This document shows positions 8,348-18,124 of a stretch of DNA of 64,000 bases, one piece after another. Each line of letters starts with the position of its first letter. The first letter of the stretch is position 1. Origin of the DNA: Acidobacteriota bacterium (GTDB lineage: Bacteria > Acidobacteriota > Blastocatellia > RBC074); the NCBI GenBank assembly GCA_018268995.1, contig JAFDVL010000033.1:34388-98387 (forward strand), written 5' to 3'. The translations under genes were made by a program, and so were the position numbers. The notes under the pieces were generated by a model, which ran no database searches, was not told the DNA's origin, and saw only the letters and a list, made by a program, of their open reading frames with translations.

Positions 8348-9739
8348 ATGAACCAGAGTACACCAGCAGACTTGCCCGAACTTCATTTGCAGGATGTCAC
8401 AGAAGACGAAACGTTAGGTATCGCGCCTCCTACGAACTCGCGCAAAAAGAAACTGTTGATGATCGGCGGCCTCGTCACGCTATTGCTGCTGACGGCAGTG
8501 GGTGGTTATTTCCTGCTCAGCGGCAAAGAGGTCAATGTCCGAGCCGTGCGCAAAACGCCGGAACGGGTCACGAATGGCGGCGATTTACAACAGGCCGCCT
8601 ACGACTCGTTGCGTGGTTCGCTCAGCAGTTCGCCACCTGCTGCCGTGGGGCAAAATGCCGGGGCGAATATTGGCACGAATCAACCCACGACCATTGCGAT
8701 GGCAGGTGTCACGCCTTCGCCTGCTGTCAGTCCGAGTGCATCGCCCAAAGCCACTGCGCCAATTCAATCCGGCATTGCGATGACGATTGCGCCACCGCCG
8801 GAGATTACAGCGACGAATTCACCAACGAAGCCGGTGGGGGCTTTGAGTCCACCGAACACCTTCCCCGCAGACAACAAAGCGACGCCGCAAAATGCCAACG
8901 TGATGGCTGTCAGCAAACCAAAGACCGATGCCTCCATTGTCTTTGCCAGTTTGCCGACGAAACAGAACGAAAAGATTGAGAATCCCACAATCGCATACCA
9001 CGACGGTCCTCAGCCCTTTCCTCTCTCCACACCTCCACTGTCGCTGGAAAAGAACCCTCGCGCGCTGCCGAGCTTTGGGGCGATGTTGCCCGTGCGGTTG
9101 TTGGGGATGCTCTATACCTTGCGACCCAATGCATTCGTGCGATTGGAACTCTTGCGCGAGAGCAAAACCGAGCATTGGCATTTGCCGCGCGGCACGATGT
9201 TCGTGGGAGCGGTGCAAGGCGCAGGGCGAGATCGCGCCTATGTGCAGATCAAAGGGTTCCTTGATCCCACAACAGAGCGCTTCACCAAGCTGGACGGGGA
9301 AGCGCTCGGCAGCGATGGCGGGGCAGGTTTACGCGGCAACGAACGTCGCCTGTCCTCCGTCTGGTTGCGCGTGCTGGATCGCGCGGCCCAGACCGGAACG
9401 CAGCTTCTCAGCAGTCTGCTGGGTCGCAACGGATCGCAGGTCATCATCGCGGCAGACCCGGCAGGGATGTACCGCAGCGCGATGAACAACGAAGCCGCGC
9501 TGCAAACCAACCGCAGTTTCGTTGAAGTGGCGGCGGGAACAGTGGGCTTCGTGTTGGTTACGACTTTACCGACTGCTGTGCCTACGGATACACCTGTCAC
9601 ACAAAACACTTCACCCGAATCGCTCACCGATGCCGAGCTTGCTGATCTTTTCAGTTCCTCTGATCCAGCGAAGATTCGTGCCGCCTTGCCACGGATGAGT
9701 CCCGAAGTGCGGCGTGTCCTGGAACAATCCCTCAAATAA
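8348..9739 (+). CDS. virB10: VirB10/TrbI-like channel protein
   Basis: 463 residues: a cytoplasmic N-terminus, one membrane segment (about residues 41-58, KKLLMIGGLVTLLLLTAVGG), a long Pro/Ala/Thr-rich periplasmic region, and a C-terminal beta domain with blocks such as HLPRGTMFVGAV and GRDRAYVQIKGF. This is the VirB10/TrbI layout, linking inner and outer membranes. The ATG at 8348 follows GAGGA; upstream in-frame codons are hairpin repeat. It precedes the AAA ATPase gene by 13 bases. Confidence 0.8.
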   Translation: MNQSTPADLPELHLQDVTEDETLGIAPPTNSRKKKLLMIGGLVTLLLLTAVGGYFLLSGKEVNVRAVRKTPERVTNGGDLQQAAYDSLRGSLSSSPPAAVGQNAGANIGTNQPTTIAMAGVTPSPAVSPSASPKATAPIQSGIAMTIAPPPEITATNSPTKPVGALSPPNTFPADNKATPQNANVMAVSKPKTDASIVFASLPTKQNEKIENPTIAYHDGPQPFPLSTPPLSLEKNPRALPSFGAMLPVRLLGMLYTLRPNAFVRLELLRESKTEHWHLPRGTMFVGAVQGAGRDRAYVQIKGFLDPTTERFTKLDGEALGSDGGAGLRGNERRLSSVWLRVLDRAAQTGTQLLSSLLGRNGSQVIIAADPAGMYRSAMNNEAALQTNRSFVEVAAGTVGFVLVTTLPTAVPTDTPVTQNTSPESLTDAELADLFSSSDPAKIRAALPRMSPEVRRVLEQSLK

Positions 9740-9752
9740 TAAGGAGCATTGA

Positions 9753-10757
9753 ATGCAACTGCATTGTCCGACGCAAACCACCATCAATCCTCGTACACTG
9801 CTCGCAGAACAGGACGCCCATAGCTTGGCGGAACTCTTGCAAGAAACCGGCTATGTGATTCAACCCGCGTTGCTCCGTGATCTGGCACACGTCCTCAGAA
9901 GTGGCTTACCGTGGCTGATTGAAGGCCCGCGTGGCGGCGGCAAAACCGCGCTCGCCGAAGCGTTGGCGGCGGCTTGTAACCTGCCTGTGTTTTATCTGCA
10001 AGGGATGGAAGGCTTGACGCTCGCCGATGTGCTCTATGATTGGGATCGCGAAGGCCAGACGCAATGGGTGCGACAAGCCGTCGCACATGGCAGCAGCTTT
10101 CAGGAAGCACGCGCCGGGCAATGGACGCGCGAGTTTCTCAAGCTCGGCGAAGCGTTGGCGGCGTATGAATGGGCCGCGCAGCACGACATCGTTCCCATTT
10201 TGATTTGTGATGAATTCGATAAGGTCAGCGAGAAGCTGGAAGACATGTTGCTGCAATTGTTTGCACGGGGCTTTGCGCATATTCCGCGCTATGGAGAAAT
10301 CGGCGTGCGCGAGCAACAACGCTGGCCGATTGTCATTCTGCTCTCGAACGATCAACGCCACGATCTGTCCGCGCCGATGCGTTCACGGTGTTTGTATAGC
10401 TGGCTCGCCCCACCCACGCCGCGCGAGGAAGTCGGGATTTTGTACGCCCGCTGCCCGGCGGTGCATCCGCTGCTGCTCGGCAAGATGATCAAGCTGATGC
10501 ACGGCATTCGCAGTCTCCCCGGCATTCTGGATAAGCCGGGACTGCGCGAATCCATCGCACTACTGCACGCGCTGCAAACGGCGGGCTATACCGACCTGAC
10601 GGCCACGACGCTGACACAACATCTGTGCTTTCTCGCCAAGCGACGGCTGGATTTAGAGAATCTGCGGAAGGCGACCGCGCGCCTTGATCTCATGATGGAA
10701 CTGCTGGATGCGGAGATGGATGGATGGGTGGCGGCTCTATGTGGAGGGGCGGAATGA
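9753..10757 (+). CDS. MoxR-like AAA+ ATPase in the secretion operon
   Basis: 334 residues. Walker A is EGPRGGGKTAL with K64, Walker B is LICDEFD with D153 and E154, followed by a sensor-like block VILLSNDQRHDLSAPMRSRC. This is the MoxR/CbbQ-type AAA+ pattern, not the VirB11 hexameric traffic ATPase. The family usually remodels or activates partner proteins. It lies within the operon, 13 bases after the VirB10-like gene and overlapping the next gene by four bases, so a role in secretion or substrate handling is inferred. No VirB11 is visible in this window. Confidence 0.75.
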   Translation: MQLHCPTQTTINPRTLLAEQDAHSLAELLQETGYVIQPALLRDLAHVLRSGLPWLIEGPRGGGKTALAEALAAACNLPVFYLQGMEGLTLADVLYDWDREGQTQWVRQAVAHGSSFQEARAGQWTREFLKLGEALAAYEWAAQHDIVPILICDEFDKVSEKLEDMLLQLFARGFAHIPRYGEIGVREQQRWPIVILLSNDQRHDLSAPMRSRCLYSWLAPPTPREEVGILYARCPAVHPLLLGKMIKLMHGIRSLPGILDKPGLRESIALLHALQTAGYTDLTATTLTQHLCFLAKRRLDLENLRKATARLDLMMELLDAEMDGWVAALCGGAE

Positions 10758-11458
10758 AACAGTCGGTAAGCCATTGGGCGTTGCAACCACAGATCATCGT
10801 GCTGGTCACGGTCTTAGGTGTTGTGGGAGGCTTGCTGTTGACGAATTGGATCGTGGCGCGGTGGCAACGAGTGACGGCGCGGGTCGAGGTCGCAGCACCG
10901 CAAATAGAAGCGGCGCAGACAAAAGCATCGGCGTCGCCACCGCCGAAGGCATTGCCCGACGGCGAAGTGGAACGCACCGCCGCGCGCGTGCGCGAAGTCT
11001 CCGCCCTCGTGATGGGCTTGACGTTGCTGGTCGTACAGGAGGCCGTAGCCGGGAACCCTGTCGCCAGCAGCGAAGCCTTAACCGAACGTTTCATCTCCCG
11101 GCATTTATTGCCGCCGACGATTCGCGCCTCTTCTGCCCGCGCGGTGTTGGAATCGGAGACGGCGGTACTGTATGTGCGCTATCGTGTCGAGCCGCTCGCG
11201 CTGGAAGTGGTTTCGCTGGGACGGATGCCAGAAGACGGTGCGCCGATCATTGGCCGTATTGTCACAGGCAGCGATGAACATTCTGCCCTCTTCATCGCCC
11301 GGCAAATCAAAGGCGCAATGCTACCCGACCCGTTCTTGCCTGCCGCGCAGGTGATCGCGCTCAATTGGAGCATTGAACCGTGGCGCGAACGCGCCTTTGC
11401 GCAGGAGGAAGTGGAGCAAATCCAGCACGCTCTCCGCACCGCACAGCCCAAGCCATGA
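10754..11458 (+). CDS. Unknown single-pass membrane protein in the secretion operon
   Basis: 234 residues, no family recognised. One membrane segment near the N-terminus (about residues 13-31, IIVLVTVLGVVGGLLLTNW), a short Ala/Pro linker, then a soluble domain of about 160 residues. The ATG overlaps the preceding stop (ATGA) and its own stop overlaps the start of virD4 the same way, so the three are tightly coupled. It may be an accessory component for the coupling protein; that is inference from position only. Confidence 0.7.
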   Translation: MKQSVSHWALQPQIIVLVTVLGVVGGLLLTNWIVARWQRVTARVEVAAPQIEAAQTKASASPPPKALPDGEVERTAARVREVSALVMGLTLLVVQEAVAGNPVASSEALTERFISRHLLPPTIRASSARAVLESETAVLYVRYRVEPLALEVVSLGRMPEDGAPIIGRIVTGSDEHSALFIARQIKGAMLPDPFLPAAQVIALNWSIEPWRERAFAQEEVEQIQHALRTAQPKP

Positions 11459-13410
11459 GAGTCATTCGTCAACCATCACAAGCGTTGAAATTTTGGCGAC
11501 ACGCACCGCGTTCGCTAACGCATCTCTGTGAGCAGGTGGATGCGCGCTGGGGCATTCCTCGTCCTGCCACCGCTCCGCACCTGCCGCCTCTGCAAGCGAT
11601 GAGTGCGTTATTGAACTTAGGGGGCGAAGGTCTGCTGCTGCTCGCTTGCGGGTTGTTCTCCGCTCTGATCTGGTGGCAATGCACGCGCTGGCTCATCATC
11701 AATATCGAGGTCGAAATCGTTTGTCACGGTTGTGCATTTTTGAGTTTGTTGCTGGCCTTGTTGGAAGTCGCCCAATTGCCGCTGCCGTTTTATCCGCTGC
11801 AACAACGCTCGACGTATGGTTCTTCGCGCTGGGCCGATCCGCTCTGGCTCGGCGATTTGCATCTTGCGCGGCGCAAGGGCGCATCGTTACAACCGGGTGA
11901 ATTGCCGCTCGGTGGCTTGGGGCGGAAATACGATGTCATTCTCAATCGCGCGCAAACGATGTGTCATCTCGCCCTCTTTGGCCCGCCGGGCGCAGGCAAA
12001 TCCGCCACGTTCTTTATGACGTGGTTGCGGGCGTGGGCTGGATGCGGCTCGACGATTGTGCTTGATCCGAAAGGCGAATTGTATGAGCAAACGGCCTATT
12101 GCTTTCAGCGCGTCTATCGCGTGGATTTGCAGCATCCCGAACGCTCAGATCGCTGGAATTTCCTGCCGGCGTGTAAGCACAATGCTGAACTTGCGCACGA
12201 AGCCGCCGCGATTATTCTGCACGTAGACCAAAACAAAAACTCTTCTGCTGATCCCTTCTGGAAAGAAGCCGAAACCGCTGCTCTCACCGCCATCATTTTG
12301 CACCTGGCGCAATGGCACGAACGTCCGACACCCGCCATGATTCAGGAGATGGTCTCGAAATATTCCCTTGCAGAATTGAATGATTTGATGATGTCATCGG
12401 CGGATCCGAAAGTACCGCTGTATTGGGGGATGTTTACGAAGGTCGAGCCGAAGTTACAAGGCGGTGTGCTGATTGGCTTGGGCGTGCGTTGCGCGGCCTT
12501 CAATATCCCGAATGCCAAAGCGATTTCTTCGCCGATTACGACGAGGATGGCGGCACGCGGGATTCGGCTTATTGACTTTGCCGAACTGCGGCAACCACGC
12601 ACCGCGATTTATGTCGTCGTGCCGGAAGGTGATGCCGCGCGTTACAAAGTTGTGCTGGCGACCTTGTTTGGTTTGGCCGCGAGTCACTTGCGCAAAGGTG
12701 AACTGAATGACACGTCTGCGCCGGTGCTCTTCAACTTTGACGAAGCGGGCAATATCTTCATTCACGGGCTGACGGAATTGCTCGGTGTCGGTCGTGGACG
12801 GCTGATGTCCATTGCACTCGGCTTTCAAAACATCGGGCAGGTCTATCACCATTACGGCGCGGATGGCGGCGATGCCGTACTCGGCTCAATTGGCACGATG
12901 ATTTTTCTACCGGGACTCGACCAACGCACCAGCGAATACGCCAGCAAACGCATTGGGCAGGCGACGGTCTGGCAAGCCAGCTCCGTAGACGTCAAGGAAG
13001 GCACGAAATTCGATTCCGAACGCACCACCGAAGTTGGACGCTCCTTGCTCGATGCCGCCGAAGTGCGGCGGATGGTGAAACATCAACAAGCCATCGCCAT
13101 CATCGGCAATGCGCCGCCCGTGCGCTTCTCCTATCCACCACAAGCACGTCTCGTAAATGCTCCGCTCTCCGCGCGAGAAAAAGCTTGGCTGACGCAACCG
13201 CCTACCACACGCAAGACAGAAACAAAGGTTGAGACGAAAGCGCCAACGGCTCCAGCCCCTGCCATTGTCATTACCGATACACGCCCGCCGCTTTCTTTCA
13301 GCCACCTGACGTTTCCGCCGGAATACGATCCTGCTCAACTCACGCCCGCGCTTGATCCCAGTGTCAATGATGCGCCGGAACCCAATGTCATCCCGCAGGA
13401 GGAAGCCTGA
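11455..13410 (+). CDS. virD4: VirD4/TraG-type coupling protein
   Basis: 651 residues. Two N-terminal hydrophobic segments (about 55-75 and 80-100) lead to an ATPase domain with Walker A FGPPGAGKSATFF (K182), the family block STIVLDPKGELYE, and Walker B LFNFDEAGNI (D429, E430). These are hallmarks of TraG/VirD4 coupling proteins, which bring the relaxase-DNA complex to the channel. The C-terminal 90 residues are Pro/Thr-rich and probably disordered. The start overlaps the previous stop as ATGA; the stop overlaps the next start as TGATG. Confidence 0.9.
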   Translation: MRVIRQPSQALKFWRHAPRSLTHLCEQVDARWGIPRPATAPHLPPLQAMSALLNLGGEGLLLLACGLFSALIWWQCTRWLIINIEVEIVCHGCAFLSLLLALLEVAQLPLPFYPLQQRSTYGSSRWADPLWLGDLHLARRKGASLQPGELPLGGLGRKYDVILNRAQTMCHLALFGPPGAGKSATFFMTWLRAWAGCGSTIVLDPKGELYEQTAYCFQRVYRVDLQHPERSDRWNFLPACKHNAELAHEAAAIILHVDQNKNSSADPFWKEAETAALTAIILHLAQWHERPTPAMIQEMVSKYSLAELNDLMMSSADPKVPLYWGMFTKVEPKLQGGVLIGLGVRCAAFNIPNAKAISSPITTRMAARGIRLIDFAELRQPRTAIYVVVPEGDAARYKVVLATLFGLAASHLRKGELNDTSAPVLFNFDEAGNIFIHGLTELLGVGRGRLMSIALGFQNIGQVYHHYGADGGDAVLGSIGTMIFLPGLDQRTSEYASKRIGQATVWQASSVDVKEGTKFDSERTTEVGRSLLDAAEVRRMVKHQQAIAIIGNAPPVRFSYPPQARLVNAPLSAREKAWLTQPPTTRKTETKVETKAPTAPAPAIVITDTRPPLSFSHLTFPPEYDPAQLTPALDPSVNDAPEPNVIPQEEA

Positions 13411-13958
13411 TGCTCGACGCAGCCACGCGGGTCAGCAAATGGCGCTTGACCTATATCGCCGCCCTGCTCAGCGTGATTGCCGGGCTGAGCAGTTATGGCT
13501 GGTACATCTACACGCTCGTGCGCGATGCGCAACTCCACAAGCCGCAACCGCAAATAGAAAAACTCCTCAAAGACCTACTGATGTATTATCGGCAAACGAA
13601 GCAATTCCCACGCAATTTTACCGAGATCAATCAACGTCTCTGGCATACCGTTCCGCCCCCGGATTACGGGAAGGACGGACGCGAAGCACGCACGAAGAAT
13701 TATTTCTATTGGTACACGCAGGTGAATGCCGATACCTGTGCGTTCTGGGCGTTGCCCACTGGCCCGCAGCGGGGCTATGCCTCCGCGTTTTTCATTGTCC
13801 TTGCGCCGGGCTGGGCGCGCGCCTGGAAAGGCAAGGCGCGTAGCGATGAAGAACTCAATCGTCTCCCCGCCATTCCTTCACCCCAAGCACTCGCCGAGAT
13901 AAACATGCAGGAATTGCCCGCGCGTGTTTTCACAGCGACCTCTCAATCTGTCCCTTAG
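13410..13958 (+). CDS. Small membrane-anchored protein, last gene of the secretion operon
   Basis: 182 residues, function unknown. A membrane segment (about residues 14-33, TYIAALLSVIAGLSSYGWYI) is followed by a helical region (LLKDLLMYYRQTKQFPRNFTEINQRLW) and a Trp/Tyr-rich domain. An N-terminal helix, then a short domain that mentions residues in the style of general-secretion pseudopilins, is suggestive but no prepilin cleavage motif is seen. It is translationally coupled to virD4 and ends the arm; the next 246 bases hold only a weak GCCGT/ACGGC hairpin. Confidence 0.65.
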   Translation: MLDAATRVSKWRLTYIAALLSVIAGLSSYGWYIYTLVRDAQLHKPQPQIEKLLKDLLMYYRQTKQFPRNFTEINQRLWHTVPPPDYGKDGREARTKNYFYWYTQVNADTCAFWALPTGPQRGYASAFFIVLAPGWARAWKGKARSDEELNRLPAIPSPQALAEINMQELPARVFTATSQSVP

Positions 13959-14204
13959 CCTCGCTCAGTTGGTATCGAAATCTTACACTTGGCTGCTTAC
14001 TTTCCTTCTGATAGAAGACGTGTTACAAAAAGCCGTGCCCTACGGCCTGATTCGTTATCGTAACTAAACGCTCCAAGTTGATAATGCGGCTGAATTGCGC
14101 GTGCAGTGAATGGGCGTAATCACACAATCCGGCAACAAGCGATTCATTGGAAAACGAATCAGCTAAAAAACATAATCGCGATTACGCATATTTCCTCAGA
14201 GTTT

Positions 14205-17200
14205 ATGCCGCCAATACAACTGAATCTGTCACTCAGCTATCTGCGCAACAGTGATTTGCTCTCTACGCACTGGCTGGAAAATCGCCTGTTACGTGAACCA
14301 GAATGGGAAGAATACAAAACGCACACGCGCGGGCTAATTGATCAAATCAGTCAATTATGGCAAGCCGAACAACGCCGCGTTGAGCTTTACAACGAACAGG
14401 GATTGGAACACGCCTTCATTCAGCCCGTTTTTGAAGCTCTTGGTTGGAAGCTGAACTATCAAACGTTTCTGCGCGGCAGAAAACCTGATTACGCACTTTT
14501 TCTTGACGACACAGGACTTGATGCCGCCTTAACAGCCGGGCGCAACAATCAAGCCTATTGGCAATATCCTACGCTTGTTGCGGATGCAAAGGCTTGGTCT
14601 GTAAGCCTAGATCGCCCTCAGAATATCCAAAACAAACGCGAGTATCCGCCCGAACAAATTGAATGGTATTTGAATCAAAGCCAACTTAACTTTGCCATTC
14701 TCACGAACGGTAGATTGTGGCGGCTGATTCCGCGTGAACTTGGTGCGCAGCAGCGTCGCTTCCAAACCTATCTTGAATTCGATTTGGGCGGCTTCCTGAA
14801 CACTTGGAACGCCTCGCCTAACTTGTTAGATCAACCGCTGCTGCTCGACGATTTCCTGCGCTTTTATCTGCTTTTCAGTCCTATTGCTTTTCAAGAAGTT
14901 GATGGGCGAGAACCATTGATTCATCGTGCCGTTCAGGGCAGTTCTGAATACCGACTAGGCGTAGGCGAATGGCTGAAAGAGCGTGCTTTTGAAGCCTTGC
15001 GATTGAGCATTGAAGGATTCCTGGCGTTTCGTCCGAACAATCTTGATCCTGACACTGACCTAACTCTCTGCCGTGAACAAAGCTTTGTCTTCCTATATCG
15101 CCTGCTCTTCCTGATGTACGCGGAAGATCGGCGTTTATTGCCGTATCATCGCAACCGACTTTACACGAATAATCGTTCGCTTGGGCGTTACCGTGATGAC
15201 ATTGCCGGGCATTTAGATCGCATTGAGAGCAGACTTGAAGCTGACTTTGATAAGGATTCCACGGCGATTTGGCAAGACCTCGGCGACCTCTTTGATTTGG
15301 TTGATCGTGGGCATCGTACTTACGAAGTTCCGGCCTATAACGGCGGCTTATTTGAGAGTGCCGCGCATCCTTTTTTAGCTGAAAAACAAATTGGGGATTG
15401 GCATTTGGCGCGTATCATTGACCAACTCAGCCGTGCGCCTGATCGCTCTGTTGCGAGCGCCGATCTTTACCGGGTGGATTATCACGATTTGGCGATTCAA
15501 CATCTGGGTGGAATCTATGAAGGATTGTTAGAGCTTCAACCGCACTACGCAACGGAACCGATGATTGTCGTTAGTCGTCGCACGCGCGATGACCAGAGCG
15601 AGAAAGTGGTTCCTGCTACACTTTTTTCCACCTCCACCATTCCTGAACCGTATCGCGGCTATCGGCCTACAGGCATCAGCTATGCGGCAGGTGCGGTTTA
15701 TCTGCTGACAGACAAAGGCGAGCGACGCGCGAGCGGCAGCTTCTACACGCCTGACCATATTGTTGACCATATTGTGCAGCAGACGCTCAGTCCGCTTTGC
15801 GAGGACGTCAGTCGTAAATTGCGAGAGGAGATGCAGTCGGTCGAAGCAGCAATACGCACTGCGAATACCGAGGCTGAACGTGAAGCTCTCACAACACAGC
15901 TTTCTCAGTTGCAGCAGGATTTTGATAATCGTGTGCTGCAACTTCGTATCCTTGATCCGGCAATGGGATCAGGACATTTCCTCATTCGCGCCTGTCAGTA
16001 CCTGGCGGAAGAGATCGCCACACATCCGCACACCTACGATGAACACACCGCTGCAATTCAGAGTGACGAGTCTTCGCTGACTTACTGGAAGCGACAGGTT
16101 GCGGAGCGTTGTTTGTATGGTGTGGACATGAATTTAATGGCTGTCGAGTTGGCGAAGCTTGCGCTTTGGCTCGAAACGGTCGCGGCTGACCAACCCTTAA
16201 CGTTTCTCGACCATCACCTGCGGCACGGCAATAGTTTGATCGGCGCGAAGATTGCGGCGTTAGGGGCATTACCTGATGAGTTGCGTTTGCTGGAAAATTC
16301 CTTCCGCCAGCAAGTCGAAGAACATTTGCCACGATTGCTTGATCCATTGCACCAAATTCAAAACACGCCATCCGATACGCTCGCACAGGTTAAAGAGAAA
16401 GATCGCCTCTTCGGTGCCTTTCAACGTGCGCAAGAATCGTTTCGGATGATTGGTGATCTCTGGTGTGCAACTTTCACTGCGGAAGGTCGTGGCCTCTTCA
16501 CGTCTGAACAATATCGCAATGCCCTGGAGTCGCTGGCGAAGCCGACACAATTGAAGCAACTCGCCGCTGCCGATTGGTGGCAACAAGCCGTAACGCTTGC
16601 GCGGCGCAGCGAGATGGCTTGCTTTCATTGGGAACTGGAATTCCCTGAAGTCTTTTTTGTGAATGGCGACGGACGCCAGCAAGTAGGCTTTGATGCCATC
16701 ATTGGCAATCCGCCTTACGACGTGCTATCAGAACTGGAAACGGGACATGACCTCTCAACACTGAAAAAGTTTATCGAATACGAACGCACTTACACGCCGT
16801 CACGCCGGGGCAAAAACAACCTGTACAAGCTTTTCATTTGCCGCGCTTTGGATTTACTGGCAGAAGGCGGCGCGCTTGGTTTTATTACCCCGATGGCGGT
16901 ATTGGGTGACGATCAGGCAGCAGATATTCGTCGAAGTATTGTCGAGGTTGGTTACTTCACGGGCATTGAAGCCTTCCCGCAAAAAGACGATCCGCGCAAT
17001 CGTGTTTTTACGGAAGCTAAACTTTCGACGGCGGTGTTCACACTCAAAAAAGAGAGACAAGAAAATGGCTCATCGCCGCCCTTCAGAGCGCGCGTTCATC
17101 CCGGCAGCACGATTGAAGAATTTTCACCGAGCTTGACGCTGACGACGGAACAAATCCCGATGTACGATCCGGCGAATTTTACGATTGTGAGTTGCTCTCA

Positions 17201-18056
17201 AGCCGATTGGGATTTAGCGACAAGGATAATGAATACAGGACGTATGACGCGCCTCAGAGAGTTTGTTGAATTCTTTCAAGGTGAAGTTAATGGGACAAAT
17301 GAAGGTGCGAGAGGAAACTTGGTTGACGATCTCAGCCGTGGAAAATTGGTTACTCGTGGAGCATCCATCTGTTTGTATGTCCCGCGACCAGCTTCTCAAG
17401 GTGATGACCTGCTTCTTAACGTTACAAAGTTTCTTGCCGGTAAAGGCACTGACACAAAAGCTTTTCACCATCGCTATCAGCGTGTCGGACTACAAGAAAG
17501 CTGTCCGCAGAATAATTTTCGGCGCGTCATTGCCTCAGCAATTCCTGAAGGCGAATTTTGCAATCACAAGGTGAACTATGCACCCGAACACAAATCGAAA
17601 CTCCCTTTATCTTTTGTGCTAGGCCTGTTGAATTCAAAGCTGACCGATTGGTATTTCCGTTTAGGCAGTACCAACGCCGCCGTCAGTCATTACCAGTTGT
17701 ACAATTTGCCATGTCCTGTCTTTGCGGGAAACTTGAGCACCCGCGACGAGCAGATGCAAGAACAGGCGTTGTCTGCTCTGCGTGAGGGAAATACAACAGC
17801 CGCTTTTCAGCATCTGCAACCATTGTTAGTAGACCCGCCGTTTAGCCTGGCACTACAAGCTGCCATCATCGAGGCCGTTCATCAAATCACCGCCATCGAA
17901 GAAGCGCGCGGAGAAATTTCTCGCTCCGCCCGCTCCGCTTTAGCCAGTGCCGCGCAACCGTTTCAGGACTTCATTGACCGCTTGTTATTTGCGCTCGCTG
18001 GATTGACTGAAACAGAGGCTGCGGCCTTAGAAGAACGACTCGCGCTAATGATGTAA
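14205..18056 (+). CDS. Type IIG restriction-modification enzyme (Eco57I-like methylase fusion)
   Basis: 1283 residues from the ATG at 14205; a longer reading from 14106 has no better start. The N-terminal 300 residues resemble the nuclease part of these fusions, with GRKPDYALF and a later TLVADAKAW that may be PD and ExK-type elements. The methyltransferase motif I is LDPAMGSGHFL (D584) and motif IV is IIGNPPYD (N835), giving N6-adenine chemistry. The C-terminus should hold target recognition. It would cut unmethylated DNA and methylate self DNA in one polypeptide. It is visibly more AT-rich than the secretion genes, suggesting separate acquisition. Confidence 0.8.
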   Translation: MPPIQLNLSLSYLRNSDLLSTHWLENRLLREPEWEEYKTHTRGLIDQISQLWQAEQRRVELYNEQGLEHAFIQPVFEALGWKLNYQTFLRGRKPDYALFLDDTGLDAALTAGRNNQAYWQYPTLVADAKAWSVSLDRPQNIQNKREYPPEQIEWYLNQSQLNFAILTNGRLWRLIPRELGAQQRRFQTYLEFDLGGFLNTWNASPNLLDQPLLLDDFLRFYLLFSPIAFQEVDGREPLIHRAVQGSSEYRLGVGEWLKERAFEALRLSIEGFLAFRPNNLDPDTDLTLCREQSFVFLYRLLFLMYAEDRRLLPYHRNRLYTNNRSLGRYRDDIAGHLDRIESRLEADFDKDSTAIWQDLGDLFDLVDRGHRTYEVPAYNGGLFESAAHPFLAEKQIGDWHLARIIDQLSRAPDRSVASADLYRVDYHDLAIQHLGGIYEGLLELQPHYATEPMIVVSRRTRDDQSEKVVPATLFSTSTIPEPYRGYRPTGISYAAGAVYLLTDKGERRASGSFYTPDHIVDHIVQQTLSPLCEDVSRKLREEMQSVEAAIRTANTEAEREALTTQLSQLQQDFDNRVLQLRILDPAMGSGHFLIRACQYLAEEIATHPHTYDEHTAAIQSDESSLTYWKRQVAERCLYGVDMNLMAVELAKLALWLETVAADQPLTFLDHHLRHGNSLIGAKIAALGALPDELRLLENSFRQQVEEHLPRLLDPLHQIQNTPSDTLAQVKEKDRLFGAFQRAQESFRMIGDLWCATFTAEGRGLFTSEQYRNALESLAKPTQLKQLAAADWWQQAVTLARRSEMACFHWELEFPEVFFVNGDGRQQVGFDAIIGNPPYDVLSELETGHDLSTLKKFIEYERTYTPSRRGKNNLYKLFICRALDLLAEGGALGFITPMAVLGDDQAADIRRSIVEVGYFTGIEAFPQKDDPRNRVFTEAKLSTAVFTLKKERQENGSSPPFRARVHPGSTIEEFSPSLTLTTEQIPMYDPANFTIVSCSQADWDLATRIMNTGRMTRLREFVEFFQGEVNGTNEGARGNLVDDLSRGKLVTRGASICLYVPRPASQGDDLLLNVTKFLAGKGTDTKAFHHRYQRVGLQESCPQNNFRRVIASAIPEGEFCNHKVNYAPEHKSKLPLSFVLGLLNSKLTDWYFRLGSTNAAVSHYQLYNLPCPVFAGNLSTRDEQMQEQALSALREGNTTAAFQHLQPLLVDPPFSLALQAAIIEAVHQITAIEEARGEISRSARSALASAAQPFQDFIDRLLFALAGLTETEAAALEERLALMM

Positions 18057-18124
18057 GCGCACCACAGGCAATGCGGATAAAGATGGTTGCACTTGCGCCC
18101 AAGTGTGGCTACTCTTATCCACGC

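Noticed and set aside
9753..10757. AAA ATPase as VirB11
   Set aside because: The order of motifs and the DEFD Walker B fit MoxR/CbbQ; the VirB11 Asp and His boxes are not visible.
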